Positions 34,110 to 46,479 of a stretch of 64,000 bases of DNA are shown in pieces. The position numbers were made by a program, and so were the translations under genes. Numbering within the stretch: the stretch's first letter is position 1; each line of letters opens with the position of its first letter. The notes beneath the pieces are model-generated. The model was not told where the DNA came from. It ran no database searches and saw nothing but the letters and a program-made list of their open reading frames with translations. The stretch is from Cinnamomum chago (lineage: Eukaryota > Streptophyta > Magnoliopsida > Laurales > Lauraceae), in assembly GCA_038049695.1 (NCBI GenBank), contig CP142453.1, positions 3,936,501 to 4,000,500 on the forward strand, in the 5' to 3' direction.

Positions 34110-35225
34110 TGGAGTCCATACATAAAATATCTAAAGCTCATGGCTATAAATCATCCATAGAGACTGCTTTAATTTGAAATTCAAACAAATCAAACTTATT
34201 ATCCACCATTTTCTATTCCCAAGCAGATCTGAACTTAAACCACAGTTATCTTCATCAAGGCAGCTAGGCGCGTAACTAATGAAACACTAGATCTTTATTA
34301 ATCTTTTCTCATTTTAATTATATAATCAAAATGTCTTTTTTTTTATATGCGTATCTTCAAGATTTTATCAATATAAATGGTGCGCACAACTTCGATTGTA
34401 GTTCAATTTTTCTTAAACAAAGTATGACTGTGACCTATGAGAAATTTGGATTCAAAACTGAACCAACCCACAAATATATTGAGCTGGACTAATGGAACAT
34501 AGAATAACCTAACATCAATAAATAAAAATAAATAAATCAAGATTTAGGTATGGACTATTATTTGCTTGAAAATCATCATTTAAGGACTTCTTAGTTTACA
34601 CAACTTATCAGCTAACATTTCCCCTTCTCTCATGGAGAAGATGACTTACCGCCGAAAACCTGAGTCTAGGAGTCTAAAATATTAAAGGTTCTTTTGTCAC
34701 AAGGTCATCAAATTCCATGGGAGTGTTTTTCCTTCTTGTATGCCTTCAAATTTCAATGATTATTAGTGAATCCCCCCTCAATTATAATGTCTTGGATTTG
34801 TGTGTTTCAGCAGAAAGTTAAACCTTGTGAACCGCCAATGAGTTCTGCTTGCAAGGCATGCAAAGCAGTGGACTGAGTGGAGTATGCTAGTATCATTCTT
34901 CTTTCATGGTTTATCACTGTATCTCCAAGGCCAGTATTGTTATTAATAGGATCATATGACCTGTCAAAGTTTAACTTGGACCATCCTTCTGGAGGTGGAT
35001 AATAGACTTAGCTAAAGCTGTTAGATAATTGATTGGTTACATTTAAAAAATATAAGAGGACTTCTAAATATAGAATACGATTATAAGCTCCATCATACAG
35101 TCCCTCTTAGAAGCACCCTAGGTCAAAAGGATATGAAAGGGGGATTAGAAGAGAACTTGCAGAGAACATTTTACTAGTAGACGGTCTATTATTTCTTTGT
35201 CATTTGGCAGAGCATATACATTCTT
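34110..35225. other. Intergenic, nothing recognised
   Basis: AT-rich with no supported coding frame. Confidence 0.45.
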
Positions 35226-35854
35226 TGCTAGAGATATTCGGTTTGGCTTATTACGTTGTCACAGATGGAATAGAGATAGAGATATTAGGAGAGATGTGTG
35301 ATGATAAACTTGAATTTAAGTTTCTCTCTTATTCTTTCTATAAATGGGGGTCATTTCCCTTCATAATGCTCCGGTAAATTTGTTTCAAATGTGTGACTTT
35401 TCAAATTATCATGATATTAGAGCTATGGTCTAGTAGCGATCTTGTGCTCCGGCCGGCCATGGTCCCGTTGTTTATGTAACTATTTTACTATCATTTTTTC
35501 CTCCTAAGTAAAAAAGCATCTCCCCTGCTCATGAATCATCCAAACCTCAGAATTTGATAATTTTTATCAAGTCACATGATGAATGCTTTTGAAAGAATCA
35601 TGACAGATTTGATCTAGGAGGCCACCGATACTATTATATTCACTGAGTGGATTGTGACAATGGTGGACTCTACCAAACGAGTGATCAATAAAGATCATGC
35701 AAATAAATAAAAAAAGAGATAAGGGTTTGTATTTTTTATGTTAACAATGAGTTATTATTTTTGTGAAATGATCATGTGATTGTGGGAGGATGTTAGAGAT
35801 AATAGATTTTTATTATGTTGTTACATAAAGAGATATTAGATAGAGATATTAGGA
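35226..35854 (+). mobile_element. Small LTR element (TRIM/SMART-like), left arm of an inverted pair
   Basis: An LTR of about 186 bp (35226-35411) opens TGCTAGAGATATTCGG and closes AAATTATCA. It is followed at once by TGATATTAGAGCTATGG, a primer-binding site resembling the initiator-Met tRNA end. A short interior runs to a second LTR start, TGTTAGAGATAATAG, at 35791. It is a fossil with no working genes. Confidence 0.65.
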
Positions 35855-36481
35855 CTCCTAATGTCTTTATATCTAACACTGTAACATACCTAATAGCTCT
35901 AACACTCTTCCGCAATCGCATGGTCCTTTCATAGAGTGGATAGTTCTTGTTACCATAAAACAATATAAACCTTTGTGTCTCTTTAAATTCTCATGATCAT
36001 TATCTTTGCTGGTGATAGCCGTCTATCTAGCAGGGTCGGTCCATCACCGTCTTAATCCACTCGTTTTGAGCATGTCGGTGATGATGACCTAATAGCTAGA
36101 TCGGATCTGTCATGATTCTTGTAGAAGTGTTCATCATGTGGCTTGATAAGGATGATGAGATCGTGTGGTCCGGATGATGAACAGACAAGAGAAGATTCTT
36201 TGTATTTAGGTGAGAAAAATGACAGTGATTGATATTGTTGCAAAAATCTTACAGACATCATCATGGCTGGCCGGATCACAAGATCGCTATCGGACCAAAG
36301 CTCTAATACAGTGATAACTTTGAAAGCTGTTGCATTTAAGTTAAATTCAGTGTCCCTTTATTAAGGGAAAGGATCTCCATTGGAAAGAAACATAAAATTC
36401 AAACTTTATCCTCACATTTCTCTCCTAATATCTCTATCCTATCCCTAGCATTGTAACAAATCAAACCTAATATCTCTAACA
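35855..36481 (-). mobile_element. Small LTR element (TRIM/SMART-like), right arm of an inverted pair
   Basis: The mirror image of the left arm. On the minus strand an LTR (36481-36312) opens TGTTAGAGATATTAGG and closes AGTTATCA. Then comes CTGTATTAGAGCTTTGGTCC (primer site) and an interior resembling the start of a Copia gag region, followed by a second LTR start at 35904. Broken. Confidence 0.65.
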
Positions 36482-36939
36482 TTCTTGAGAAGTATTCAGG
36501 TGCAATTATGCAGTGGTCCCATAGTGCTGTAACTCAGGTTCATGTAAATTTGGTTGATTTCAATTTTCCTATAGGTTGAAATTTGAATTATATACCTCTG
36601 TGACAAAGAAATTTGTAATTCTCCTTCTATTTTATAGTCCAATTTCTGTCTTTCAGATGGAACATGTATCTTTAACATCTAAACTAGATAACGACGTTTT
36701 ATTGGTTTTATTGCCTACAGAATTCACCTCCAACACAATGTCCCTTTCCGTCTACAGATTCCAGATATATGGTTGAAACCAAACAGTGACAATTATCATC
36801 AATGCATTACTAGACCCATAAATAGAATAAGTATGTGAAGAAGTCCATTTTTTGTGATTATTGTGTTATATGCCCGACTTATTATGTTTTCCACTCAACA
36901 GAAACATAGACTGAGTATTCTTTCTATGTTTTCTTTCAA

Positions 36940-39773
36940 GTCCTAAAATGGGTACAAATGTTTATATTTTAGTTCATGCTAATGGTGGACTGAACCAGAT
37001 GAGAACAGGAGTTTGTGCCGAACTTCTTTTGTTAGTCATGATGGCCGTGTATAATTAGTTCAAAAGTCCTAGACTTGAATTCACCATGTTTTTAGTGGCT
37101 CGTTTAAAAAACCTGAAAACATTGTGATAGTGTGCATTTTTGTAGTGATTTTACACTAACATTGTATTTTCGTAGTTGAGCTCTAAGTCAGCTGGAGTTC
37201 TCGAAATGGTTTTGATACTACTATTTAGCAGAAAGGATTCAAAATTTAGAGGAGTTTTATGGTTTTGGTTCTTCAATGGATGACTGTATGCTTATATAAA
37301 TTTTTCTAAAAGTGGGGCACCTCTTCTTTTTTTTTTTTTTCCTCTGTGATCTTGACATAACTGATGGGCTGCATGTGGATGTGTGGTGCCTCAGATATAC
37401 TTTCCTTAGTGGAATTTGCCTCACAAATTGCCGACTGAGAAAAGAAGCAATGATGAAATGATAGAGATTAATGCAAGATTCTGTACTCAAATGTACTTTA
37501 GTTATCCCTTATTCACAGGGTTTTTCCTTAGGCTCAATGGTCTGGATGATGAGGGGGGCGGGGGGGCATTCGGGGTCTGCTCATTGTGGAACTACTAATC
37601 TGATAATGTTCATGTGAATTGAACCATAGATATGTGATATGGTTGCGTGGCAAAAATAATGAATGCAACACTAGTTCTTCCTTCCCTAGATCACGTAACC
37701 TTTTGGATAGATCCAACGTATGGGCAAGATCTTATATTGGTTTTGCATAGAACAGAAAATGCGTGATATTCGGCCTTGATGTTTTAAAATTGATATTACA
37801 GTGAATTCAAAGATATTTTTGACTGGCAACACTTCATATATGTCTTGAAAGATGAAGTTGAGACAGTTGACTCTTTGCCACCTGATTATGCAGCAATTGA
37901 GCCTTTTGTGAAGGCACCTGTTTCATTGTCCGAGGTCTGCATATCAACATCCTTCAAAATAGATGCAAATGAAAAATGTTTACAGAACAGTTTATTTTTT
38001 GTTCTCTATTTTTAAATGTGGATAACTATTTTTGTAGGACATCTACTATAGAGAGGATGTGCTTGAGTTATTGAAGCAACACAAAGTGTTGAAGCTGACA
38101 CATAGTGATTCTAGACTAGCACACACCGACCTAGCTAATTGGATTCAGAGGCTTAGGTGTCAATCAAATTATGTAGCGCTCCGGTATACAAAGGAAATAG
38201 AAGAGCTTTGCAGGGAAATGGTTGCTAGGTTTGAGAAATAATGGCAGCCCTTATATTGCTCTTTATTTAAGGTATCCTTGTCATCTAGGTGCTCATGCAA
38301 AAGCTCCATCTTGACAAGATTTGATGTGTTTATAGGTACGACAAATCTCAAGTAGTTTGCATATTTTGATGCATAGATGATTATCATTTTCATAATCTAT
38401 AGAACAATTACTTGCCATCATTAATTTTTTGATATTGGTTTGGGGTAGAAAAGCCATAAAACAGTATTATCCAACTTCTTTTACCAATAGCCATTCATTT
38501 CTTCTGAATTACTGAATGTTTTTGGTGTACTTTTGATGTTTAGATTGAAAGATTGTTCTGATTCATTCTCAATTGAATTGCAGATATGAAAAGGATATAC
38601 TTGTATTTACTGGTTGCACTCACAACCTTACCGCTGAAGAGGCAGAGGATCTGCGAGTCATGCATTACAATGTCAAGCACTGGAAGGAGAAAGATATAAA
38701 TAGCGAGGAGAGGAGAGTCAGTGGAGGTTGTCCAATGACTCCCCGAGAAGCGGTGCTTTTTCTAAAAGCCATGGGGTATTCTTCTTCGACAAAGATCTAC
38801 ATTGTTGCAGGGGAGATATACAGGAGCAATAGCATGTCTGCACTCCTGTCTGAATACCCATATATCTTTATGCACTTTAATCTAGCAACAGAGGAGGGAT
38901 TGTGGAGCCTTTGAAACTCTATCATAACTGATTAGCAGCCTTGGATTACATTGTAGCCCTTGAGAGCAATTTTTTTGTTTATACATATGATGGTAACATG
39001 GCTAAAGCTGTACAAGGTCACAGGAAGTTCAAAGATTTTCGGAAGACCATCGACCCCGGCATGTATACAAATAACAATATCTCAATTTTCTCTCTACTGT
39101 GTTTGGATATTTTGGCAAGATTAGATGCTTTACCACCTAAGAAATCAAACTAAATGCAACAAATTTCATTGTTTTTTTTTTTTTTTTTTTTGCAACTTTA
39201 TATCAATGAGTGATCATAGTAAATGATTTGGTGTGTGAACTTTGAAAGGCATAATTAACCATATCCCATTCCCATCTAATATCGCTTTGTGATTTCCACC
39301 CAACAATAACACCCTGGAATGAACAACTATCCGCATTTACAAAATTTAATGTCAGTCAAATTAGTTAACATGTATATGTTTCGATGCAACAACCCGATGT
39401 TATTTGTAAGTTGTAACAAGCAGTTGATGGGTTGGACTAGTCTGTGACAAAATCGCTAAAAACTCAAAAGCAGCTGTTTTGGTTACATTCATATGCATAA
39501 TTGTTATCAATTGCTATGTAAAAACTCAAAAAAGAAAACCAGTTCTGTCTTGATTCCAGGAAGTTTTTTGTGAAACTGATAAATCATATGGACAATGGTG
39601 AACTGTCATGGGAGCAGTTCTCATCAGAAGTGAAGCGATTACATGCTAATCAGCTTGGAGGACCATACCGGAGGATACCTAGAAAGGCCCCGACACTCGA
39701 AGAGAACTTCTATGCAAATCCTTTCCCGGGCTGTATTTGTGAGAAGTCATCCAAGTTGATAGATTGGGCTTGA
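36940..39773 (+). pseudogene. O-fucosyltransferase-like (plant GT106/DUF246-type) pseudogene
   Basis: At least six exon traces in order: about 36940-37010 (ILVHANGGLNQMRTG); 37629-37719 ([17 protein letters not shown]); 37802-37934 ([19 protein letters not shown]); 38038-38271 (DIYYREDVLELLKQHKVLKL, HSDSRLA); 38584-39062 ([47 protein letters not shown]); and 39560-39773 ([28 protein letters not shown], stop). The order and motifs match the plant O-fucosyltransferase family, Golgi type II glycosyltransferases. Damage: a frameshift near 37640 (VAVAK lost), one near 38243 before the HLRYEKD segment, one near 38895, and a TGA at about 38930 for the Arg in NRLAALDY. The N-terminal membrane anchor exons are not found. 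Introns are retained, so it is a decayed gene copy, not a retrocopy. Confidence 0.85.
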
Positions 39774-39779
39774 ATTCCT

Positions 39780-41580
39780 TCAGCGATTGTTTGATGCCCT
39801 CTTCCTCTCAAATAACATCTCCCATTAGATGGTAGGATTATAATGAAAATTTGTATTGGATATATGCCTATTCCTTTTATACCTATTTCTAACTTACCCT
39901 GCTTACCGGTTTTCCTTTTGTAACAATGAGGCAAAATGAGATCAAATGAGCTTTTGAGCAAGGAAGTAAAATGATATAAAATGAGCTTTTGTGTGTGAGA
40001 TCAGTTTGTTTGAGGACATTGTGCGAGATGAATTTAATTGATTCTTGTGGATTTGTTTTTATCCTTATTAGCATACATCTTCAGATCCAAACATTTTCCT
40101 ATGCTTTTTGATGGACATGAAGTTATTTCATAAGGCTTTGGCTATCTTCCTAAATCCTAAACATGAGAACTAGAAGAACAGTCCTTTCACTAGTTGATGT
40201 TGTCATTTCCAGTAGTGCATGTGACATACTATAATAAAAGAAGATTTACTCCTAGATCATCCTTATCTCCAATGATAACGTGAGATGTTCGTTACTTAAT
40301 TTAAATGCTACTTGTGTGTCTCTGTAGAGAATGAGTCCAAGAAATGAGATGCATGGGCCATTCACAGAACCATAAAATACCAATTGTGTATCCAAGAAAT
40401 GAGATGCATGGCCATTCACAGAATCATAAAATGCTAATTGTGTGGTTACTAGGGCAGTGATGTGCCATATATCCACACCATTCACTATTCTATGTATTGA
40501 AAAAGGCCAAACCCATGTCTTAAATTAAATAATAGATCCAAGGTGGGCCATCCCAATCAACACAAAATCTTGCATATCATCTACCTGTACATACCCTTGT
40601 TTCAGAGTCTCAGCAAAAGAGTGGGTTGTCTCTCCTAGAACAAATGGGTTCACTCCAGTCCCAATAAGCCAACTAAGACGTTGGCACCATCCTAAGACTA
40701 ACATCCATCATTATTAATCATATCAGCACTCGCAAACGCCCATAGCAGACTACCCCACATTTTGGATAGCACGTAGCCATGTGTCTAGGGGACACAACCC
40801 ACGGTACGTGGGTCTCCCTATGCCTGTGTTGTGGTTTGCTTTTTGTCTCAATCACCATCTCTCCCAGATAGTGCTAATATGAATAATTTGTTAGCTCCAT
40901 GGAAAGTGTGAAAAAAAAAAAACAGTAACACAATTTCCTATTGTGAGAAACTTTACTAAGGCGTCCATTTGGTTGAAGAATTAGAATGGAATGAAATGTA
41001 ACTGTCTCACATTGTGAGAAACTTATAAAGTTTCTCAATAGATTTCTTTCCATGGCCATTCTATTTTTTAAATCACTGCTTCCATGAATGTGAAGTTTTG
41101 AAGTTTCTCTAATGCCAACCCGTTGGTAGCAAAATGGAAGGGGCGGCACAACCAATACTGGTCCATGATATGCCCGTTGGATAGTGTGTGTGAGTATTTA
41201 ATGAAGAAAAACAAGAAGATATAAAAAGCAAGGAAAATCCTTTTTTTTTTTTTTTTGGGATAGATGAAATTTTGGGTATCTTTTTGTTTTTTTTTTTTGC
41301 TAGGTCAGTCTAATGTCTAAGAGTGATATTACCAACATGAAAACTCATGGAGTGATCCTTGGACATGTATGTAGTACTGAAGTGCCGACACCACTCAACC
41401 ATAATTGCCTTTGGCAAAATCCTAGGAATTTCATTGTGTCAACTTAAAATAGAATTATGATATGAAAATATTCACATGATCAATAAGAAATCCCAATTCA
41501 TCTTCACATGGATTGATTTCATTATACTTTTGTCAACTAAAAACAAAATGATCTTGAGGAACAAGAGAGAGGTATTGTTT
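39780..41580. other. Intergenic; a 55-bp tandem duplication at about 40337-40445
   Basis: CCAAGAAATGAGATGCATGG..CCATTCACAGAA.CATAAAAT occurs twice in tandem (from about 40337 and 40392). No gene is supported. Confidence 0.55.
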
Positions 41581-41599
41581 ATGTTCTTAAAGTAATAGG

Positions 41600-41892
41600 C
41601 ATCAAAGATTCTAATGAAGCGGAGATGATAGCTATATTGGAAGCTCTAAGGATCTATGTCTCAAATAATTTTCACAGCATAGTGGTGGAAAGCGATTTCT
41701 TAAATGTGATTTTTTTGATGTCTTGTTTGGATAAGGGTCCATGGAAATTTCAATTTCTTTTCAATGAAATCAAGACTTGGTTATCATCTTTGAATGTTGA
41801 GTTTCATCATGTGCTTTGATCGGGAAATTGCATGGTGGATGCTTTGGCTAAGTTGGAGGCTAAAAGAGATGTTGTTTTATTTGCTCCTTTGT
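41600..41892 (+). mobile_element. LINE remnant: RNase H (RVT_3-type) domain
   Basis: The frame reads NEAEMIAILEALRIYV, then IVVESDFLNVIF and, after one TGA at 41817-41819, SGNCMVDALAKLEA. These match the RNase H catalytic blocks (E in the AEMIAILEAL helix, ESD strand, late VDALAK) found at the 3' end of plant L1-type LINEs, and in related host-like RNase H proteins. The stop replaces the Arg usual before SGN. No reverse transcriptase is seen upstream, so it is a truncated copy. Confidence 0.75.
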
Positions 41893-41899
41893 AATTTAT

Positions 41900-44800
41900 T
41901 GTTTTGTGTTGGTATTTAGCTCTAATAGCTACCCAGGTTTTTTCTTTCCATCTTTTTTATTTTACCTTTCTTTAAGTCTTTAATATATTTTATCGGTATG
42001 GAAAAATCTAACCAGCACAGTACCCCAAGTTAGCTAGGCATGTGCGGTGTGCCCCATAAAAATTATCTTAGATGGAAAATGACTTGGGTTGGTGAACATT
42101 CAACATTTAAATGACTTGAGCATAGCTGCCAATTTGAAGCTGGCAGGGTCTGGACCACCTGTCCCGGTTGATGGTTATGGGTCCTATGGCTTGAAACATC
42201 GAATCTTCATGGGCCCAACAATGAAGGTTTTGATGTTTCCAACTTGAAATATCTTTAAAAATGTCGGTTTGAATGGAACAGACAAATGAATAAATAAGAT
42301 GAAGATCCCCACTAGAAGAAGAGAGGAATAGAATTGTCAATCTCTCATCATTAAATCAGGATTTCTACAGCTAAAAAGGCAATAAACACCAACTAGAGAG
42401 ATGTCTTTCGATTGGGATTTTGTCTGATCAGAGGAACTAAACATGATAAAGCAATTGAAAAGTAATCCTCCTACCTAAAAGTGCATTGATTGAGATATGA
42501 CTCTAAGAAGTGAAGAAAATGGGCATTGTAAACACCGCAAGGAAGTGAAGAAAATTAATGCCACTTGAAAGATTGGTGCTCCACATTACCAATTATCCAA
42601 TCAAATATCAAGATGGCTCATCTTCTGGAGGGTTGGGGCAAGTTTCAAACCCCCCCACCTTCCAATGAAAAGAGTCTGATTTTAAAAAACTCAAAGATCA
42701 ATGGTTTTTAATCCATTAGTTTTTCAACATCTTAAATCAAAGCCCTTGGAATACATGATGAGATGAAACTTGAATAATCATATACACTATTTATAGATTC
42801 CTCTACCCACCCAACCCACATCTTTTATGGGTCATCCAAGATGGCCTTCCTTCACCTTTGTTGCTTCACTTTACTTGCTAGTGATCCCATACAACACATA
42901 TGCAGCATCTTAATTATAAGGACTTGTATTGTACTCTAGCCTAAAATCAAATTTGAAAATTTGACACAAACTTTAAATTACAATTGGTGGGGCCTACTTT
43001 GAACACGGGCCCTTTGGAGTTTCAGACCTGATCTAGCATACTTGGGCCTCCAACAATTTGTTTAGGGTGCAATCAGATTCAGATTCTACCTTCCATGTTG
43101 GACGCAGGCTTGAATTAAAGCCCATACAGCCTTTATTAAGCTCAGATCAGGCCCATATTATATAGCCTGGCCCGAATCCGGCTCATTGATAGCAGTTGCA
43201 AAATTATTTTGGTATGAGGTGGATGTGTGGGGCCACCCTACTTCTCTTATCTCCCTTTCATTAAATCTAACATTGAGATTTGGATGTTCAAATCTTTATT
43301 GCATTTGGATGAACAGGGCAGGGCCTCTGCAGCGTGCATGCAACTTCCTTGAAAACCTGATCATTCCATAATTTTCGAAGTTCATTGAAATAAAAGGGAA
43401 ATGATATATTTACACACTCTTACCTTATGATTAGGTCAAGTCAATCTATGAATGGATTGGGGAAAAAAATATTGAAGTCTATGCATATTGGACCCATTTT
43501 TAACCTTGACAAATTTCTGATCAACCTACATGTGTAATGGGTGATGAGCTTGAAAACCACCAATAAAAGAGTGCTAATCATAGACCATACCTCCAAGGTT
43601 TGTTGCTTTCCTTGGTGGGCCCATTCTACTGATTTGCTAGACCTAATAATCAGTCCTAATAGGGAAAAGAAAAGTTAAGAAAAGGGCTTTACAATTAACA
43701 AATGAAAAAAAAAAAAAAAATTTCAAGTCTTGCTAGATATCATTAAAAAAAAAAGATTCTAATCAAGTCTTTAAATGACAATATAAAAGAGGGAGTGGGT
43801 GTAGCAGTGTATATGCAATATGCAATTGAGAAGGCCCATGTATTAGTTTTTTGAAGTGGTCCTGTGGTGGTCATTTATTTACTATCTTTCCTGTAGCTTA
43901 GTCACTTCTTCTAAGATAGCTATTCTCTTCATTACTGTCACATGATGAAGACCAGCTGGATTGAATACATGACTTTGAATCCTTTTTATATTAGTGAAAT
44001 CTCTTGTTAGATCCTAATGGTGTGTTTATGTTAGAAAAGTGAAGGGAACTTCAACAAGATGCTTAGATTAGGGTCCCACACAATATCTTTTAGTTTGTCT
44101 TTGGGAAACTAGACAAAAGACCTAGGAGAACTCACTGCTTTGTAGTAATCTGAAGATCCTCCTGATTTTGGATTGGCATGCCGACGTGTGTCAGTCATGA
44201 CTAACTGTTAAGTCTCTCTAATCTTTCCACTATCATTAGTTTTATGTCAAATCAACCATATTTATCCCTAGAGAAAGGCATCATCAAACACAAAAAGTAA
44301 TTAGTGTTATGTGTGAATGGGTCAAAGTCGACAGGAATGGTCTTTGAAAATATGCTTCGTTGGTCTCTATATAATTTGTTTCTATGCTAATAGTTTGACC
44401 ACAGTTTTGCTATCTGATCTTTATTTTGTTTATGTAAGTAGCTCTACCTAAGTTTGCTACCTGCTACCTGATCTTTCATTTATTGGGTCTTATGTACATG
44501 GTCCGATTGTTAGATTGCCAGGACCCTTTGACATGCATATTATCCTATCGTTGATTCACAACTCAAGTTTTCCTTGTTTTGGTTATCAACATGGTATGTA
44601 TGGTCGTTTGGCGTATTTCTCTCCATGTGCGGAGCCCTACACACGACGGAGGTTGTTAGGATCCTTCCTTATATAATGTTATTCTTCCGTTCATTAATAT
44701 AGCTCGAGCTTTTAGTAATTCTGATTATTACCCGATATGGTGGGTCCTACATTTGCCCTGAAATGACTTAAGAGAGCATTGCTTTTGTCTAGTGGGGCCC

Positions 44801-46400
44801 ATTTAGAAGCGACTTTGGGTGGGAAAATCGAGCCGATGTACGTTCACTTCCAAGTCAGGATAAAAGAGGATAGTGTCGTAATGACAATTATAGTAAAACT
44901 TTTCTCACATGTACAAAATGAATTCTAAGGTGAATTTTTTTTTCATCTGGCTGATCCAACATCATTGGAATAAGGTTTTGATGGTGGTGGTGATTCTCAT
45001 GATTTGGGTGGACAGCTTGCATCTTTCATCCAGTGAGTCCCACAAAGATTGGTGCATGGGTTTTGGCGATGGTTAGGAACTTCCATCTAGTAGAGTCCTT
45101 GTAAACAGGTACATGGTATGATGAGTGGAATGATCTCTCTGTAGCAAGGAATCCATAGAGATGAGTGGATGGGACAGATTTAGGTGGTAAAATGTGGGTC
45201 AATGTCTAATGCAGCTGATATTTTTTAACATAAAATCTTTAACTTCTACTTTGATGTTTTTTAAGCCATTGGGCGACACCAGATATGGACATGGTCCACC
45301 AAAATGGGCCCACTACAGTCCTACTTGGACTTTTCTTTAGGCCAGTGGGTGACATGACCTAATATGGCCCACCAAGATGGGCCCACTACACGCATGTCAC
45401 ATGTAGGCAACTGCATGCAAGAGTGGTAACTATCATACTCCAGCAGAGCATCACAAATGATTCTCATGTCTGGATTTGGGCCCATAGGATTCGAGATCAA
45501 TCAGGCCAGAAAATTGTCACCAATGTCTCCATAAATACAGCAGCAAGACAGTGGAAGTGCAATGCAAGCTATTACGTGATCCAGCTCCGCACACCTCTTT
45601 GTAGCTTTTTGAACGTAGTTGCCTAGTATTTCTCTTCAATTGCTTCTGTTATCTGGTCATATATATTTTATCTTTCTTGGATGCTTTTGAGATAGAAACA
45701 AAAGCACATTGGCCTCGTAGGGCCTGTATGAAAGAGAGAGATAGAGAGAGATCTTTGGTCATGTATGGTATAAACAGAGCGTATCAACAGAACAGAGATG
45801 ACATATGGGAATGGCAGTCGGGATCACATGGGCATCTTTTCTACGTCATGTTTTTCTTCTTTTGTGCTATTAATGCTTTCCTTTCACACAATCTTGCAGA
45901 AGCTCATCTGGGTTCTTCACTCTTTTCTTCAGTTAGGCCCCCTTATGCTGAGTGGAACAACCAATGGTTCTTTTGTAGTTTGTTGAAGGAGTTCATTTGA
46001 TTTGATAGAGGGTTTTCATTTTCGATATATTTTTTGCTTTGCTGATATCAATAAGCACATTTAGAGATGTTTCTTCATTGATTTGTTCTTAATAGAGTGC
46101 AATATCCTAGGCTGCTGTTGTTATCCTGGGGTTTTGATTTGAGTAGTTTTTAAATCTATTTCCTTCTTTCAGTCCTGCAACTCTAATGTCACCTTACCTT
46201 AATTAATGAGTTGCTTGTCTTTCTCTGTTATAAAATGCTTTTGATGCATACCAGATCACACCAACCTCGTTAAAAACATACATGAAAACATAGCTTATTA
46301 GTTTGGTGGGTCTCTCAGTTTTAAAAATCTTTTCCTTCTTTTTTCTCAGTACCCACTTCAAAGAAATCTTCTCTTGGTGTCGTCTCTGTTTCTTCTTCAC
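41900..46400. other. Intergenic, no gene seen
   Basis: Several short frames (for example 45677-46000, 107 codons) have no recognised motifs. The last few hundred bases are presumably the promoter region of the cytokinin dehydrogenase gene. No clear TATA box could be fixed. Confidence 0.4.
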
Positions 46401-46479
46401 ACAGAGAAAAAAATAGACATAGAAACCACTCTGAGATTGAAAACCATATCTAGGTTCAGTTCTCTCCACTTCCCTTGAC

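Noticed and set aside
45677-46000. A 107-codon frame upstream of the cytokinin dehydrogenase gene
   Set aside because: Composition and residues are not protein-like and there is no family match by eye; likely promoter or leader DNA.
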